64,000 bases of DNA from Thiobius zoothamnicola (GTDB lineage: Bacteria > Pseudomonadota > Gammaproteobacteria > Chromatiales > Chromatiaceae): assembly GCA_963678215.1 (NCBI GenBank), contig OY782758.1, forward strand, positions 1,054,001 through 1,118,000, in the 5' to 3' direction. Position numbers and translations under genes: made by a program. Under the pieces are notes generated by a model. It was not told the origin of the DNA, did not search any database, and saw only the letters and a program-made list of their open reading frames with translations. Below, piece by piece: positions 37,318 through 46,084 of this stretch; position 1 is the stretch's first letter, and each line of letters opens with the position of its first letter.

Positions 37318-37866
37318 ATGCGTTTTTTTGACATCACATTGGCATCTATCGGATTATTCATTGGCGCTCCCGTTTTTTTATTGATCTACATCGCCAGTTA
37401 TCTCGACACAGGCTCCCCTTTACTTCGACAAAAACGTATCGGAAAGATGCAAAAACCTTTTGTTCTTGTTAAATTCCGCACTATGCGGTTAGGCACCGCA
37501 TCTGTCGCCACGCATTTGGCGGATGCGTCGGCGATCACGCCTTTTGGACGGATTTTACGACGCACCAAATTGGATGAGTTACCTCAACTGTGGAATGTAT
37601 TGGTGGGTAACATGAGTCTGGTAGGGCCTCGTCCATGCCTGCCGACGCAAAAAACATTGATTAATGCCCGTGACGCTTTAGGCGTGTATCAAGTTCGCCC
37701 AGGCATTACCGGACTCGCGCAAATACGCCATATCGATATGTCAACACCGGAACTGTTGGCAAGTACAGACGCACAGATGCTTAAAACACTGACGATTCGT
37801 CAATATTTTATGTACATTGTTAAAACATTATCTGGCGAAGGCCGGGGTGACAAAGTCAAGGATTGA
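37318..37866 (+). CDS. Initiating sugar-1-phosphate transferase, PglC/WbaP-family core
   Basis: A 182-residue monotopic phosphoglycosyl transferase. It has one N-terminal membrane-dipping helix (DITLASIGLFIGAPVFLLIYIAS), then KFRTMR, RRTKLDELPQLWNVL with the catalytic Asp-Glu pair and SLVGPRP, ending in RPGITGLAQI. It transfers a sugar-1-phosphate, probably QuiNAc- or FucNAc-like, from its UDP donor to undecaprenyl phosphate and so starts each repeat unit. Only the catalytic core is present, without the extra WbaP helices. Confidence 0.92.
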   Translation: MRFFDITLASIGLFIGAPVFLLIYIASYLDTGSPLLRQKRIGKMQKPFVLVKFRTMRLGTASVATHLADASAITPFGRILRRTKLDELPQLWNVLVGNMSLVGPRPCLPTQKTLINARDALGVYQVRPGITGLAQIRHIDMSTPELLASTDAQMLKTLTIRQYFMYIVKTLSGEGRGDKVKD

Positions 37867-37895
37867 TAGGATGCCTCACATATCCAATATCAATC

Positions 37896-39845
37896 ATGCA
37901 ACCCAACAATGCCGTATTAAACAATCTGCAACGTTTTTTTAATCTCCCCCGTTGGCAGAAGCGCCTGATCATCGGATTGGTTGATATCGCGCTGGTTCCT
38001 CTCGCACTATGGTGCAGTTTTGCCTTGCGCTTATCAGATTGGACACCAAATCTGGATTATCAAACCCTCCATTTGTTTGTTTTAATGCCATTGGTCAGCC
38101 TCCCCATTTTCATTCATTTGGGTTTATATCAGTCCATCATCCGGTTTATTGGCGGCCAAGCCATCACCAATCTGTTCAAAGGCGCGATGCTTTCCACTCT
38201 CGCCTTGATTGTGCTGGCCTTGTTTTTCCTTGCCCCACAAACCATACCCAGGACGGTGTTTTTCATTTATGGGGGAATCCTGTTCCTGATGATGGGAGGC
38301 AGCCGCTATTGCATACGCCAATTGCATGATTTCATCCAGCGCCAGACGCACCGCCATCATGTCGCCATTTATGGTGCCGGGGCAGCCGGCATTCAGCTCG
38401 TCCAGGCTTTGAAGAGCAGTCAGGAATACCATCCGGTTCTGTTTGTGGATGATAATCACAGCTTGCATCAAGCCATTGTGAATGGCTTAAGGGTTTATCC
38501 ACCTAACCATTTAGCGTCATTGGTTAAAAAACATCGGATTGAGCAATTACTATTAGCCATGCCATCCGCCAATCAACAGCGCCGAAGTGAAATCCTGCAG
38601 AAGTTGGAGCCGCTGCCAATCCATATCAAAACCATCCCCGGCTTGACTGACTTGGTCTCTGGCGCCGACGTGGCAGAACTGCGCGAAATCGACCTTAACG
38701 ACTTGCTGGGTCGCCAACAAATCGCACCGGATACCAGGCTGCTGGAAAGCTGCATCACCCAGAAAAATGTGCTGGTGACTGGCGCTGGTGGTTCCATTGG
38801 CGCTGAATTATGCCGTCAGATTATTCAACATCGCCCTGAGAAACTGGTGTTGTTTGAAATATCAGAATTCGCCCTGTACACCATAGACCAGGAGTTACGC
38901 AATCAATGTCAGCAACGGGATATCGAATTAATCGCCGCTATTGGTTCCGTATGCGATCAGTCCCGGATCGGCAATCTGCTCACCCAACACCAAATCCATA
39001 CGCTATACCATGCAGCAGCCTATAAACACGTCCCTTTAGTTGAACATAATCCGTTTGAAGGGCTGCAAAACAATGTGTTGGGCACCTACTCTGCAGCATG
39101 TGCGGCTCAACAAGCTGGCACCGAACATTTCGTGTTGATTTCATCCGATAAAGCCGTGCGACCCACCAACGTCATGGGAGCCAGCAAGCGTCTGGCTGAA
39201 TTAGCCCTGCAAGCGCTCACGCCACAATCCAGTCACACGATTTTCAGCATGGTGCGCTTCGGCAATGTTCTGGGTTCATCCGGCTCCGTCGTCCCCTTGT
39301 TTCGTGATCAAATCCGCGCAGGCGGTCCGCTTACGGTCACTCACCCCAATATCACCCGCTATTTCATGTCGATCTCCGAAGCCGCGCAATTGGTGATCCA
39401 GGCTGGAGCAATGGCGCAGGGTGGAGAGGTTTTTGTCTTGGACATGGGCAAACCGGTCAAGATTCACGATCTCGCCCAACGCATGATCAACCTGAGTGGC
39501 TTGCGGGAAAAAAGCGCGGCAAAACCAGAAGGTGAAATTGAAATCATTTTCACTGGCTTGCGCCCAGGTGAGAAACTTTATGAAGAACTGCTGATTGACG
39601 CCGATGCCGTCCCCACAAAGCACCCCCGTATTTTTCATGCCCATGAAAAAGGATTGACTTTGCGCGAATATCAACAAATGTTGGATCGCCTCAATACGGT
39701 CTCTCAACGCATGAACACCGCCGCCTTGTACCACTTATTGGAAACCTACGTCAGCGGCTATCAAGCACCCATCTCCAAACAAACCAACAAAGTCATCCCG
39801 CTTATCCCCTATCCCTCGAATCAACGCCTGATTCAGAAAGTATGA
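37896..39845 (+). CDS. Membrane UDP-HexNAc 4,6-dehydratase, PglF/WbpM type
   Basis: A 649-residue protein with about four N-terminal membrane helices (residues 15-140), a Rossmann-like CoA-binding-type domain with VAIYGAGAAGIQLVQAL, and a C-terminal SDR dehydratase starting at VLVTGAGGSIGAEL. The active-site triad has ISSDKAV and the MGASK motif, in which Met replaces the usual Tyr, as is known for WbpM. It should make UDP-4-keto-6-deoxy-GlcNAc for the SDR at 36329. The start is the ATG at 37896; an upstream in-frame TTG at 37863 overlaps the previous gene. Confidence 0.92.
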   Translation: MQPNNAVLNNLQRFFNLPRWQKRLIIGLVDIALVPLALWCSFALRLSDWTPNLDYQTLHLFVLMPLVSLPIFIHLGLYQSIIRFIGGQAITNLFKGAMLSTLALIVLALFFLAPQTIPRTVFFIYGGILFLMMGGSRYCIRQLHDFIQRQTHRHHVAIYGAGAAGIQLVQALKSSQEYHPVLFVDDNHSLHQAIVNGLRVYPPNHLASLVKKHRIEQLLLAMPSANQQRRSEILQKLEPLPIHIKTIPGLTDLVSGADVAELREIDLNDLLGRQQIAPDTRLLESCITQKNVLVTGAGGSIGAELCRQIIQHRPEKLVLFEISEFALYTIDQELRNQCQQRDIELIAAIGSVCDQSRIGNLLTQHQIHTLYHAAAYKHVPLVEHNPFEGLQNNVLGTYSAACAAQQAGTEHFVLISSDKAVRPTNVMGASKRLAELALQALTPQSSHTIFSMVRFGNVLGSSGSVVPLFRDQIRAGGPLTVTHPNITRYFMSISEAAQLVIQAGAMAQGGEVFVLDMGKPVKIHDLAQRMINLSGLREKSAAKPEGEIEIIFTGLRPGEKLYEELLIDADAVPTKHPRIFHAHEKGLTLREYQQMLDRLNTVSQRMNTAALYHLLETYVSGYQAPISKQTNKVIPLIPYPSNQRLIQKV

Positions 39846-41401
39846 ACCTTCCCAATACTTGGCAGATTCTGCGGCGTGCTGGCATACTGCCCACTTTCTT
39901 ATTGCTCGCCGCAACTCTCACTTCACTCATCCCATTAACATTTTGGAATCTCCTCACCGCCGCTGAGCGCCAGTCTCTGCCGCTGTTCATCCTGTTCATC
40001 ACCGTGCTCGCGCTATCTGCCTTCATGGCTCTCTGGATACGACTGCACCGTCAATTATTCCACCCACTCGCGCGCCTTGAATCATCCGTCGCTCAGGTCA
40101 ATCAGGGTGAACCTGATGCTGCCATCCCACAGGAAGGCTCTGGGGTACTCAACAAGCTTGTCACCGACATCAGCAGCCTGACCGATGAGTTGACCCACCT
40201 GTATGAAGACATGGATAACCGGGTCGCACGACACACCAGCCGACTGGCACAGAAAACCGCCTCACTCAAGATCCTGTATGACGTGGCAGCCAGCATCAAT
40301 CAATCAGACAACCTGGACGAGTTGCTTTTGCGTTTCCTCCGCATCCTCAAAGAAATGATCAACGGTTTGGCGGCGACCGTGCGCCTGGTACAACCAGACG
40401 ATCAGATGCGTTTGGTCGGCTCCATCGGACTGGACGACAGCATACTCAGTGAACACCAAATGCTGCCTCTTGATCTCTGCATGTGCGGCGCCGCTTTGTC
40501 ACCAGGCGATATTTTATGCAATCGGCAAAATCAGCATTGCTCCAAACAGTTAGGTCGTAAGATGTTTGGCCAGGATCAGGTTGATCTGATCAGCGTGACG
40601 CTGGACCATCATGACGAAGTGCTGGGCCTCTACCATATTTACGTACGCAAACCCGGCATCGCCGCGCGCGAGGATATTATTGATATTCTGCAAACCATCG
40701 GCAGCCACCTGGGTATGGCAATCGCCAAACAACGCTCAGACCAAGATGCCCATCGCTTATCCATCGTTGAAGAACGCACGGCATTAGCCCACGAATTACA
40801 CGACTCACTCGCACAAACCTTGGCGGGTTTACGTTTTCAAGTGCGGCTGCTGCAAGATGGCATCAAAAAAGGTGATCCAAGCACTTTATTAACCGACGTT
40901 CAGCGACTCTCCAATGGATTGGACGAGGCGCATACAGAATTACGCGACCTGCTGCACAGTTTCCGCGCGCCACCCGATCAACTCGGCCTGGTCAACGGTT
41001 TACGTAAAATTGTCGAACGCTTTCAGCAAGAAACCAAAATCCACAGCCTGTTCCAGCAAGGCTGCCGCGACCCAGGCTTATCACCCACCGACGAAATGCA
41101 AATACTACGCATCGCCCAAGAATGTCTGGCCAACACACGCAAACACGCTGAAGCTCATACCGTGCGCGTCATGATCACTTGCCATACAGATGGCAATCTC
41201 ATGCTGCTGGTGGAGGACGATGGCATTGGCTTCGAAAGCGTCGCCAAAATGGGGCGACCAGGAGAACATATCGGCTTATCCATTATGCAGGAACGGGCGC
41301 GGCGTCTCGGCGGTCAATTGCGCATCGAAAGCGAACCCGGCGAAGGCACCCGGGTGGAACTCACTTATAAACCGCCACATACTATGTCACATAAATTCTG
41401 A
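39842..41401 (+). CDS. NarX-like sensor histidine kinase, orphan
   Basis: A 519-residue kinase. Two membrane helices (about 14-36 and 46-67) enclose only a very short periplasmic loop. A HAMP-like linker, a coiled coil and a GAF domain (about 150-295) follow. The HisKA_3 box HELHDSLAQ carries His320, and the ATPase has NTRKHAEA and VEDDGIGF. Four cysteines in the GAF domain (213, 215, 226, 233) could bind a metal or sense redox. It overlaps the PglF-type gene by 4 bp, so it is translated with the glycan operon, and no response regulator gene is next to it. Confidence 0.88.
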   Translation: MNLPNTWQILRRAGILPTFLLLAATLTSLIPLTFWNLLTAAERQSLPLFILFITVLALSAFMALWIRLHRQLFHPLARLESSVAQVNQGEPDAAIPQEGSGVLNKLVTDISSLTDELTHLYEDMDNRVARHTSRLAQKTASLKILYDVAASINQSDNLDELLLRFLRILKEMINGLAATVRLVQPDDQMRLVGSIGLDDSILSEHQMLPLDLCMCGAALSPGDILCNRQNQHCSKQLGRKMFGQDQVDLISVTLDHHDEVLGLYHIYVRKPGIAAREDIIDILQTIGSHLGMAIAKQRSDQDAHRLSIVEERTALAHELHDSLAQTLAGLRFQVRLLQDGIKKGDPSTLLTDVQRLSNGLDEAHTELRDLLHSFRAPPDQLGLVNGLRKIVERFQQETKIHSLFQQGCRDPGLSPTDEMQILRIAQECLANTRKHAEAHTVRVMITCHTDGNLMLLVEDDGIGFESVAKMGRPGEHIGLSIMQERARRLGGQLRIESEPGEGTRVELTYKPPHTMSHKF

Positions 41402-41501
41402 ATGGAAGCGCCCACAATCTGATTGAAAACGCACAAAAAACTTGACCATCCAACAAGGCATCAGTAAGATTCGCGGTTCATTGCATCAGCTTAATGACTT
41501 A

Positions 41502-41576
41502 TCCCCTGTGGCGCAGCGGTAGCGCAGCGGACTGTTAATCCGTTGGTCGTTGGTTCGAATCCAACCGGGGGAGCCA
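41502..41576 (+). tRNA. tRNA-Asn (anticodon GTT)
   Basis: The 75-base sequence folds as a cloverleaf: a 7-bp acceptor stem TCCCCTG/CGGGGGA with one G-T pair, a D arm with AGCGGTAGCGC, an anticodon stem with GTT at 41534-41536, and a T arm GGTTCGAATCC. Discriminator G and an encoded CCA end complete it. It lies between the kinase gene and pgeF, marking the right edge of the glycan locus. No integrase is seen nearby. Confidence 0.96.
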
Positions 41577-41628
41577 AACAAAAGTCCACCTTCTGCATCC
41601 TCCCGTTTTAGCCACCTAGCTGAAACTC

Positions 41629-42363
41629 ATGCCAAGCACCTACCCTCTCATCTTCCCAGACTGGCCTGCGCCGGACAACATACGCGCCGCCTGTACAACC
41701 CGAGAGGGAGGATATAGCCAACCACCCTGGAACAGTTTCAATTTCGCTGAACATGTGGGTGACGATACGCAGCATGTGGCCGCCAACCGACGAAAACTGC
41801 AACAAATTCTTGCCTTACCCGGCTCACCGCACTGGTTGAAACAGACACATGGCACGACGGTTCACCAACTTGACGGGCCGACAATCCCGTCTGAAGCAGA
41901 CGCTGCCTATACCCAAAGACCCGACACCGTCTGCGTTGTCATGACGGCGGATTGCCTTCCCGTGCTTTTTACTGACCGCCAAGGACGACAGATCGCCGCC
42001 GCGCATGCCGGATGGCGCGGTTTGGCGTCAGGCATCCTGGAGAACACCCTGGCCTGTTTTTCTGCGCCCGACCAAGTCATCGCCTGGCTTGGCCCCGCGA
42101 TCGGACCGACCGCATTTGAAGTCGGTGAAGCAGTCCGCGCTGCATTCATCCAACGCCAACCGCATGCAACGCATGCTTTCACCCCGACGCGTGCAAAACA
42201 CTGGTATGCGGATCTTTATCAACTGGCCAGATTACGCTTGATGGAAGCTGGCGTCGGGCAAATCAGCGGCGGAGAATATTGTACCTACTCCGATGCTGAA
42301 CGCTTTTATTCTTATCGGCGCGATAAAGTCACTGGCAGGATGGCCTGTCTGATTTGGCGGTAA
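41629..42363 (+). CDS. pgeF: Purine nucleoside phosphorylase/laccase-domain protein PgeF (YfiH)
   Basis: A 244-residue member of the YfiH/LACC1 family. The zinc ligands can be seen in the motifs MTADCLPVLF and AAAHAGWRG, and the C-terminus has GGEYCTYSD with YSYRRD. Family members act on purine nucleosides (adenosine deaminase, phosphorylase) and PgeF removes mis-incorporated L-Ser during peptidoglycan synthesis. Cytoplasmic. It stands alone between tRNA-Asn and ettA. Confidence 0.92.
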   Translation: MPSTYPLIFPDWPAPDNIRAACTTREGGYSQPPWNSFNFAEHVGDDTQHVAANRRKLQQILALPGSPHWLKQTHGTTVHQLDGPTIPSEADAAYTQRPDTVCVVMTADCLPVLFTDRQGRQIAAAHAGWRGLASGILENTLACFSAPDQVIAWLGPAIGPTAFEVGEAVRAAFIQRQPHATHAFTPTRAKHWYADLYQLARLRLMEAGVGQISGGEYCTYSDAERFYSYRRDKVTGRMACLIWR

Positions 42364-42546
42364 ACACCACCACCCTCAATTCAATCATGAATCCGCGCGC
42401 TTCACACGAAAGAAATCGGCGCAAAAAAGCTTTCACACATTGAAGGAAAGCTGGAAAGGCAGTAACTTAGCGGCCTGCTTAACGGCTGACTCAATTCAGC
42501 CAGCTTCTGACCATTCCATTCTTACCTGTTTTTAAAGTTGCATACG

Positions 42547-44214
42547 ATGGCTCAATACATCTACACCATGAACCGCGTCAGCAAGACAGTGCCGCCGAAG
42601 CGACAAATCCTGCTGGATATTTCTCTTTCTTTTTTCCCTGGCGCGAAAATCGGCGTACTGGGCTTGAATGGCGCTGGCAAATCGTCTCTCCTGCGCGTCA
42701 TGGCTGGCGTGGATAAGGATATCGAAGGCGAAGCACGCCCGCAGGCAGGTATCAAAATCGGCTACCTGCAACAAGAACCGACCTTGGATGACAACAAAGA
42801 CGTACGCGGTAATGTCGAGGAGGCCCTGGGCGATATTAAAAACGCCATGGCTGAACTGGATCAGGTTTATACCGCTTACGCCGAACCCGATGCGGATTTT
42901 GATGCGCTCGCCAAGCGTCAGGCCGAACTGGAAAACATCATCCAGGCTGCCGATGGACACAATCTGGAACGTCAACTGGAAGTGGCGGCGGATGCACTGC
43001 GCCTGCCTCCCTGGGATGCGGATGTGAGCAAATTGTCCGGCGGCGAACGACGACGTGTCGCCCTGTGCCGTTTATTGCTGTCCAAACCCGATATGCTGCT
43101 GCTTGACGAGCCGACCAACCATCTGGACGCTGAGTCGGTCGCCTGGCTGGAGCGCTTCCTGCATGATTACACGGGTACTGTCGTGGCCGTTACCCATGAT
43201 CGTTATTTTCTGGACAATGTGGCAGGCTGGATTCTCGAACTTGACCGTGGTCATGGCATTCCATACGAAGGCAATTATTCTTCCTGGCTGGCGCAAAAGG
43301 AAAAACGTCTGGAGCAAGAACAAAAACAAGAAGCCGCACGCATCAAAGCGATGCAACAAGAACTCGAATGGGTGCGCGCCAATCCCAAAGGCCGACAGGC
43401 CAAAAGCAAAGCACGCCTGGCACGTTTTGAAGAACTCCAAAGCCAGGAATTCCAACAACGTAATGAAACCAATGAAATCTACATTGCGCCCGGCGAACGT
43501 CTGGGCGATTTGGTCATTGAGGCCAATCACATCCGTAAAGCCTATGACGGCAAGGCGCTATACAACGACCTGAGCTTTAATCTGCCGAAAGGCGGGATCG
43601 TGGGTGTTATCGGGCCAAACGGAGCCGGTAAAACCACCTTATTCCGCCTCTTGACCGGGCAAGAGAAGCCCGATACAGGCACCTTGCGCATTGGGCCGAC
43701 GGTCGCAATATCCTATGTCGATCAAAGCCGGGATGCGCTGGATGATAATAAAACCGTATGGGAGGAAATTTCCGCCGGGCAAGACATTATCACAGTTGGT
43801 AAATATCAGGTTCAATCACGCGCTTATTGCTCCCGCTTCAACTTCAAAGGTGCTGACCAACAAAAGCGCATCGGCGATTTGTCAGGCGGCGAACGCAACC
43901 GGGTGCATCTGGCCAAATTACTCAAATCCGGCGGCAACCTGTTGCTACTGGATGAACCGACCAATGATCTGGACGTTGAAACCCTGCGCGCATTAGAGGA
44001 GGCTTTGCTCACCTTCCCGGGTTCAGCCGTCGTCATCTCTCATGACCGCTGGTTCCTTGACCGCGTTGCAAGTCATATCTTATCGTTTGAAGGCGAATCA
44101 CAAGCGGTTTGGTTTGAAGGCGGTTTTTCTGATTACGAAGCGGATAAGAAACGCCGATTAGGTGATGAGGCCATTCATCCAACGCGGATTAAATACAAAA
44201 AAATCGACGCCTGA
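42547..44214 (+). CDS. ettA: Energy-dependent translational throttle protein EttA
   Basis: A 555-residue ABC-F protein with two ATPase domains, the usual EttA length. The first has GLNGAGKSS and LSGGERRRVAL, the second GPNGAGKTT and LSGGERNRVHL. Between them lies the arm/linker region containing KEKRLEQEQKQEAARIKAMQ, split here from a longer helix. EttA binds the ribosomal E site and gates the first peptide bond in response to the ATP/ADP ratio. The ATG at 42547 is the start; an upstream in-frame TTG at 42538 is less likely. Confidence 0.96.
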   Translation: MAQYIYTMNRVSKTVPPKRQILLDISLSFFPGAKIGVLGLNGAGKSSLLRVMAGVDKDIEGEARPQAGIKIGYLQQEPTLDDNKDVRGNVEEALGDIKNAMAELDQVYTAYAEPDADFDALAKRQAELENIIQAADGHNLERQLEVAADALRLPPWDADVSKLSGGERRRVALCRLLLSKPDMLLLDEPTNHLDAESVAWLERFLHDYTGTVVAVTHDRYFLDNVAGWILELDRGHGIPYEGNYSSWLAQKEKRLEQEQKQEAARIKAMQQELEWVRANPKGRQAKSKARLARFEELQSQEFQQRNETNEIYIAPGERLGDLVIEANHIRKAYDGKALYNDLSFNLPKGGIVGVIGPNGAGKTTLFRLLTGQEKPDTGTLRIGPTVAISYVDQSRDALDDNKTVWEEISAGQDIITVGKYQVQSRAYCSRFNFKGADQQKRIGDLSGGERNRVHLAKLLKSGGNLLLLDEPTNDLDVETLRALEEALLTFPGSAVVISHDRWFLDRVASHILSFEGESQAVWFEGGFSDYEADKKRRLGDEAIHPTRIKYKKIDA

Positions 44215-44228
44215 CCAGAAAGCCTGCT

Positions 44229-44244
44229 GCCTTTGTAGAAAGGC
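44229..44244 (+). other. Short hairpin after ettA
   Basis: A perfect 6-bp stem, GCCTTT/AAAGGC, with a four-base loop, 15 bases after the ettA stop. There is no T run, so it is at best a weak terminator or attenuator before the mini-ORF and exporter. Confidence 0.3.
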
Positions 44245-44307
44245 GATTCTATAAAGTCAGTCAATAATATCGGAACTTGTCATTCAAAAAAGGACAAACA
44301 GCATCCA

Positions 44308-44403
44308 ATGCTTCTTGACAACCCATTCAACGGCAAAATAGTGGGCGATACGCTCAAACTTGAACCTACTGACTGCGCCGCCGCCAATCTATTATGCAAC
44401 TGA
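44308..44403 (+). CDS. Mini-ORF of 31 residues coupled to the exporter gene; possible peptide precursor
   Basis: An ATG-initiated reading frame of 31 codons. Its residues include an acidic and polar start (LLDNPFNGK) and a small tail with two cysteines (DCAAANLLCN; Cys23 and Cys30). Its last codons overlap the start of the peptide-type ABC exporter by ten bases, and that exporter lacks a ribosome site of its own, so translation of this ORF would allow exporter translation. An AGGA lies 13 bases before the ATG, a long spacing. It could be the precursor of an exported modified peptide, or only a coupling leader. No homologue is recognised. Confidence 0.4.
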   Translation: MLLDNPFNGKIVGDTLKLEPTDCAAANLLCN

Positions 44404-46025
44404 TTCAATTCCTGGAACGGGAAGCAACGGAATCCTATCAACAGGTTTTATTCATCGCAGCCATCTCTGGCATGGCTAACAGCCTGTTACTGGGCATTAT
44501 CAACCATGCGACTGAGGCAGTGATCAATCAAGAGGATTTAACCCAATACTTCCTGATCTATATCATCGCCTTCGCCCTGTTCCTGTATGGTCAATGGTAT
44601 GCCTTTGAACGCACCATTCTGATCATACAAGACGCCATCTTCCAAACCCGGACCCGGCTCACGCAAAAAGTGCTGCAAGTGGAATTGACCTTCATGGAAG
44701 AGATGGGCGGCACCGCCTTATATGGCCGGCTGACTCAGAACGACACCTTGATCTCGCAGGCCATGCCGCAGATCGTCGGTGCCTTCCAAGTCTTCATCTT
44801 GATGATTTTCTCACTGATTTACCTTGGCTATATTTCACCGATCAGCTTCATCATGACCTTGGCTGCCGCCGGCATCGGCATCGCCTATTTCATCATGGAA
44901 TCCCATGCCATCCATCAGTCCCTGAACAAAGTCAAAGAGAAAGAAGAAACTTACTTCAAATCTATTGCGCACTTAGTCAATGGCTTCAAGGAAATCAAGA
45001 TCAATCAGTCCAAAGGACGGGACTTGCTTCACCAAATCGCCGCCGCCTCGCTCTCCGCACAAAACATCAAATCCACCATCGCCAAAAAAGAATCCCGCTC
45101 ATGGGGCTTCGGGCGCTTGTTCATTTATGCCCTGCTGCCAATCGTGGTCTTCATCATCCCCAATTTCAGCCACGAACATGTTGAGAATATCGCCAAAATC
45201 TCCGCGACTTTATTGTTCCTGATCGGTCCCAGCACCATTCTGGTCAATATGATTCCTTTACTAAACCGGGTGAACATCGCGATTAAAGAATTATTCCTAC
45301 TCGAAGCCACAATGGATGAAGCCATTGCGCATGCCCAAGACACCTCTCTTGATGAAACCGGTTTAACAGACTTCAAAAGCATCCACATTGATAACCTCAA
45401 CTTTACCTACCCCAATCAAAGCGATGCCGCGTTCACTGCCGGCCCCTTCAAAGAAACAATCAACAAAGGAGAACTTTTATTCATTATCGGCGGTAATGGC
45501 AGCGGCAAATCCACGTTTCTTAAACTGCTGACCGGGCTGTACTATCCAAATAGTGGGCAATTGCGTGTTGATCATTTACCGATTGAAAGATCCTTATACC
45601 CGGCTTATCGCAATTTGTTTTCCATCATCTTTACCGACTTCCATTTATTCGATAAATTTTATGGTGTCAAAGATATTGATGTCGCCAAAGTGAATGAGTG
45701 GCTGAAAAAGCTACGCATGCAACATAAAGTCAAGTACCAGAATGGCGGCTTCACCAGCACTAACCTGTCCACCGGACAACGGAAACGGCTGGCACTGATC
45801 ACCGCCATGTTGGAAGATAAGCCCATTCTGGTGATTGATGAATTCGCGGCTGATCAGGATCCGCAATTCCGTCAGTACTTTTATGAAACGCTGCTTGGCG
45901 AAATTAAGAATATGGGAAAAACCATCATTGCAGTCACGCATGATGACCATTATTTCCATGTGGCAGACCGGGTATGGAAAATGGATGAAGGTCGGATTGA
46001 GATGCATCAGGCCAAACAGTCATAA
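44394..46025 (+). CDS. Cyclic-peptide-type exporter ABC protein, PvdE/SyrD family
   Basis: A 543-residue half transporter. Six membrane helices occupy about residues 15-310, then an ATPase with GGNGSGKST, the signature LSTGQRKRL and Walker B PILVIDEFAADQDP. The motif FTDFHLFDKFYG and overall layout match the PvdE/SyrD group that exports siderophore precursors, lipopeptides or microcin-like peptides. In-frame stops just upstream fix the ATG at 44394. It has no visible ribosome site and overlaps the mini-ORF. The closely spaced genes after it encode RibD, a dioxygenase and a radical SAM enzyme. Confidence 0.83.
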   Translation: MQLIQFLEREATESYQQVLFIAAISGMANSLLLGIINHATEAVINQEDLTQYFLIYIIAFALFLYGQWYAFERTILIIQDAIFQTRTRLTQKVLQVELTFMEEMGGTALYGRLTQNDTLISQAMPQIVGAFQVFILMIFSLIYLGYISPISFIMTLAAAGIGIAYFIMESHAIHQSLNKVKEKEETYFKSIAHLVNGFKEIKINQSKGRDLLHQIAAASLSAQNIKSTIAKKESRSWGFGRLFIYALLPIVVFIIPNFSHEHVENIAKISATLLFLIGPSTILVNMIPLLNRVNIAIKELFLLEATMDEAIAHAQDTSLDETGLTDFKSIHIDNLNFTYPNQSDAAFTAGPFKETINKGELLFIIGGNGSGKSTFLKLLTGLYYPNSGQLRVDHLPIERSLYPAYRNLFSIIFTDFHLFDKFYGVKDIDVAKVNEWLKKLRMQHKVKYQNGGFTSTNLSTGQRKRLALITAMLEDKPILVIDEFAADQDPQFRQYFYETLLGEIKNMGKTIIAVTHDDHYFHVADRVWKMDEGRIEMHQAKQS

Positions 46026-46084
46026 TGATTCGCACTCCGTCAAGCCTTAACAAGCTGGCGGAATCAGGACAAAGAGGATGAAAA

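Noticed and set aside
41502..41576. tRNA-Asn as an attachment site for an integrated element
   Set aside because: No integrase gene and no second copy of the tRNA 3' end was found in the window.
42484..42501. Hairpin GGCTGA/TCAGCC between pgeF and ettA as a terminator
   Set aside because: The 6-bp stem has no T run after it and is within chance expectation.
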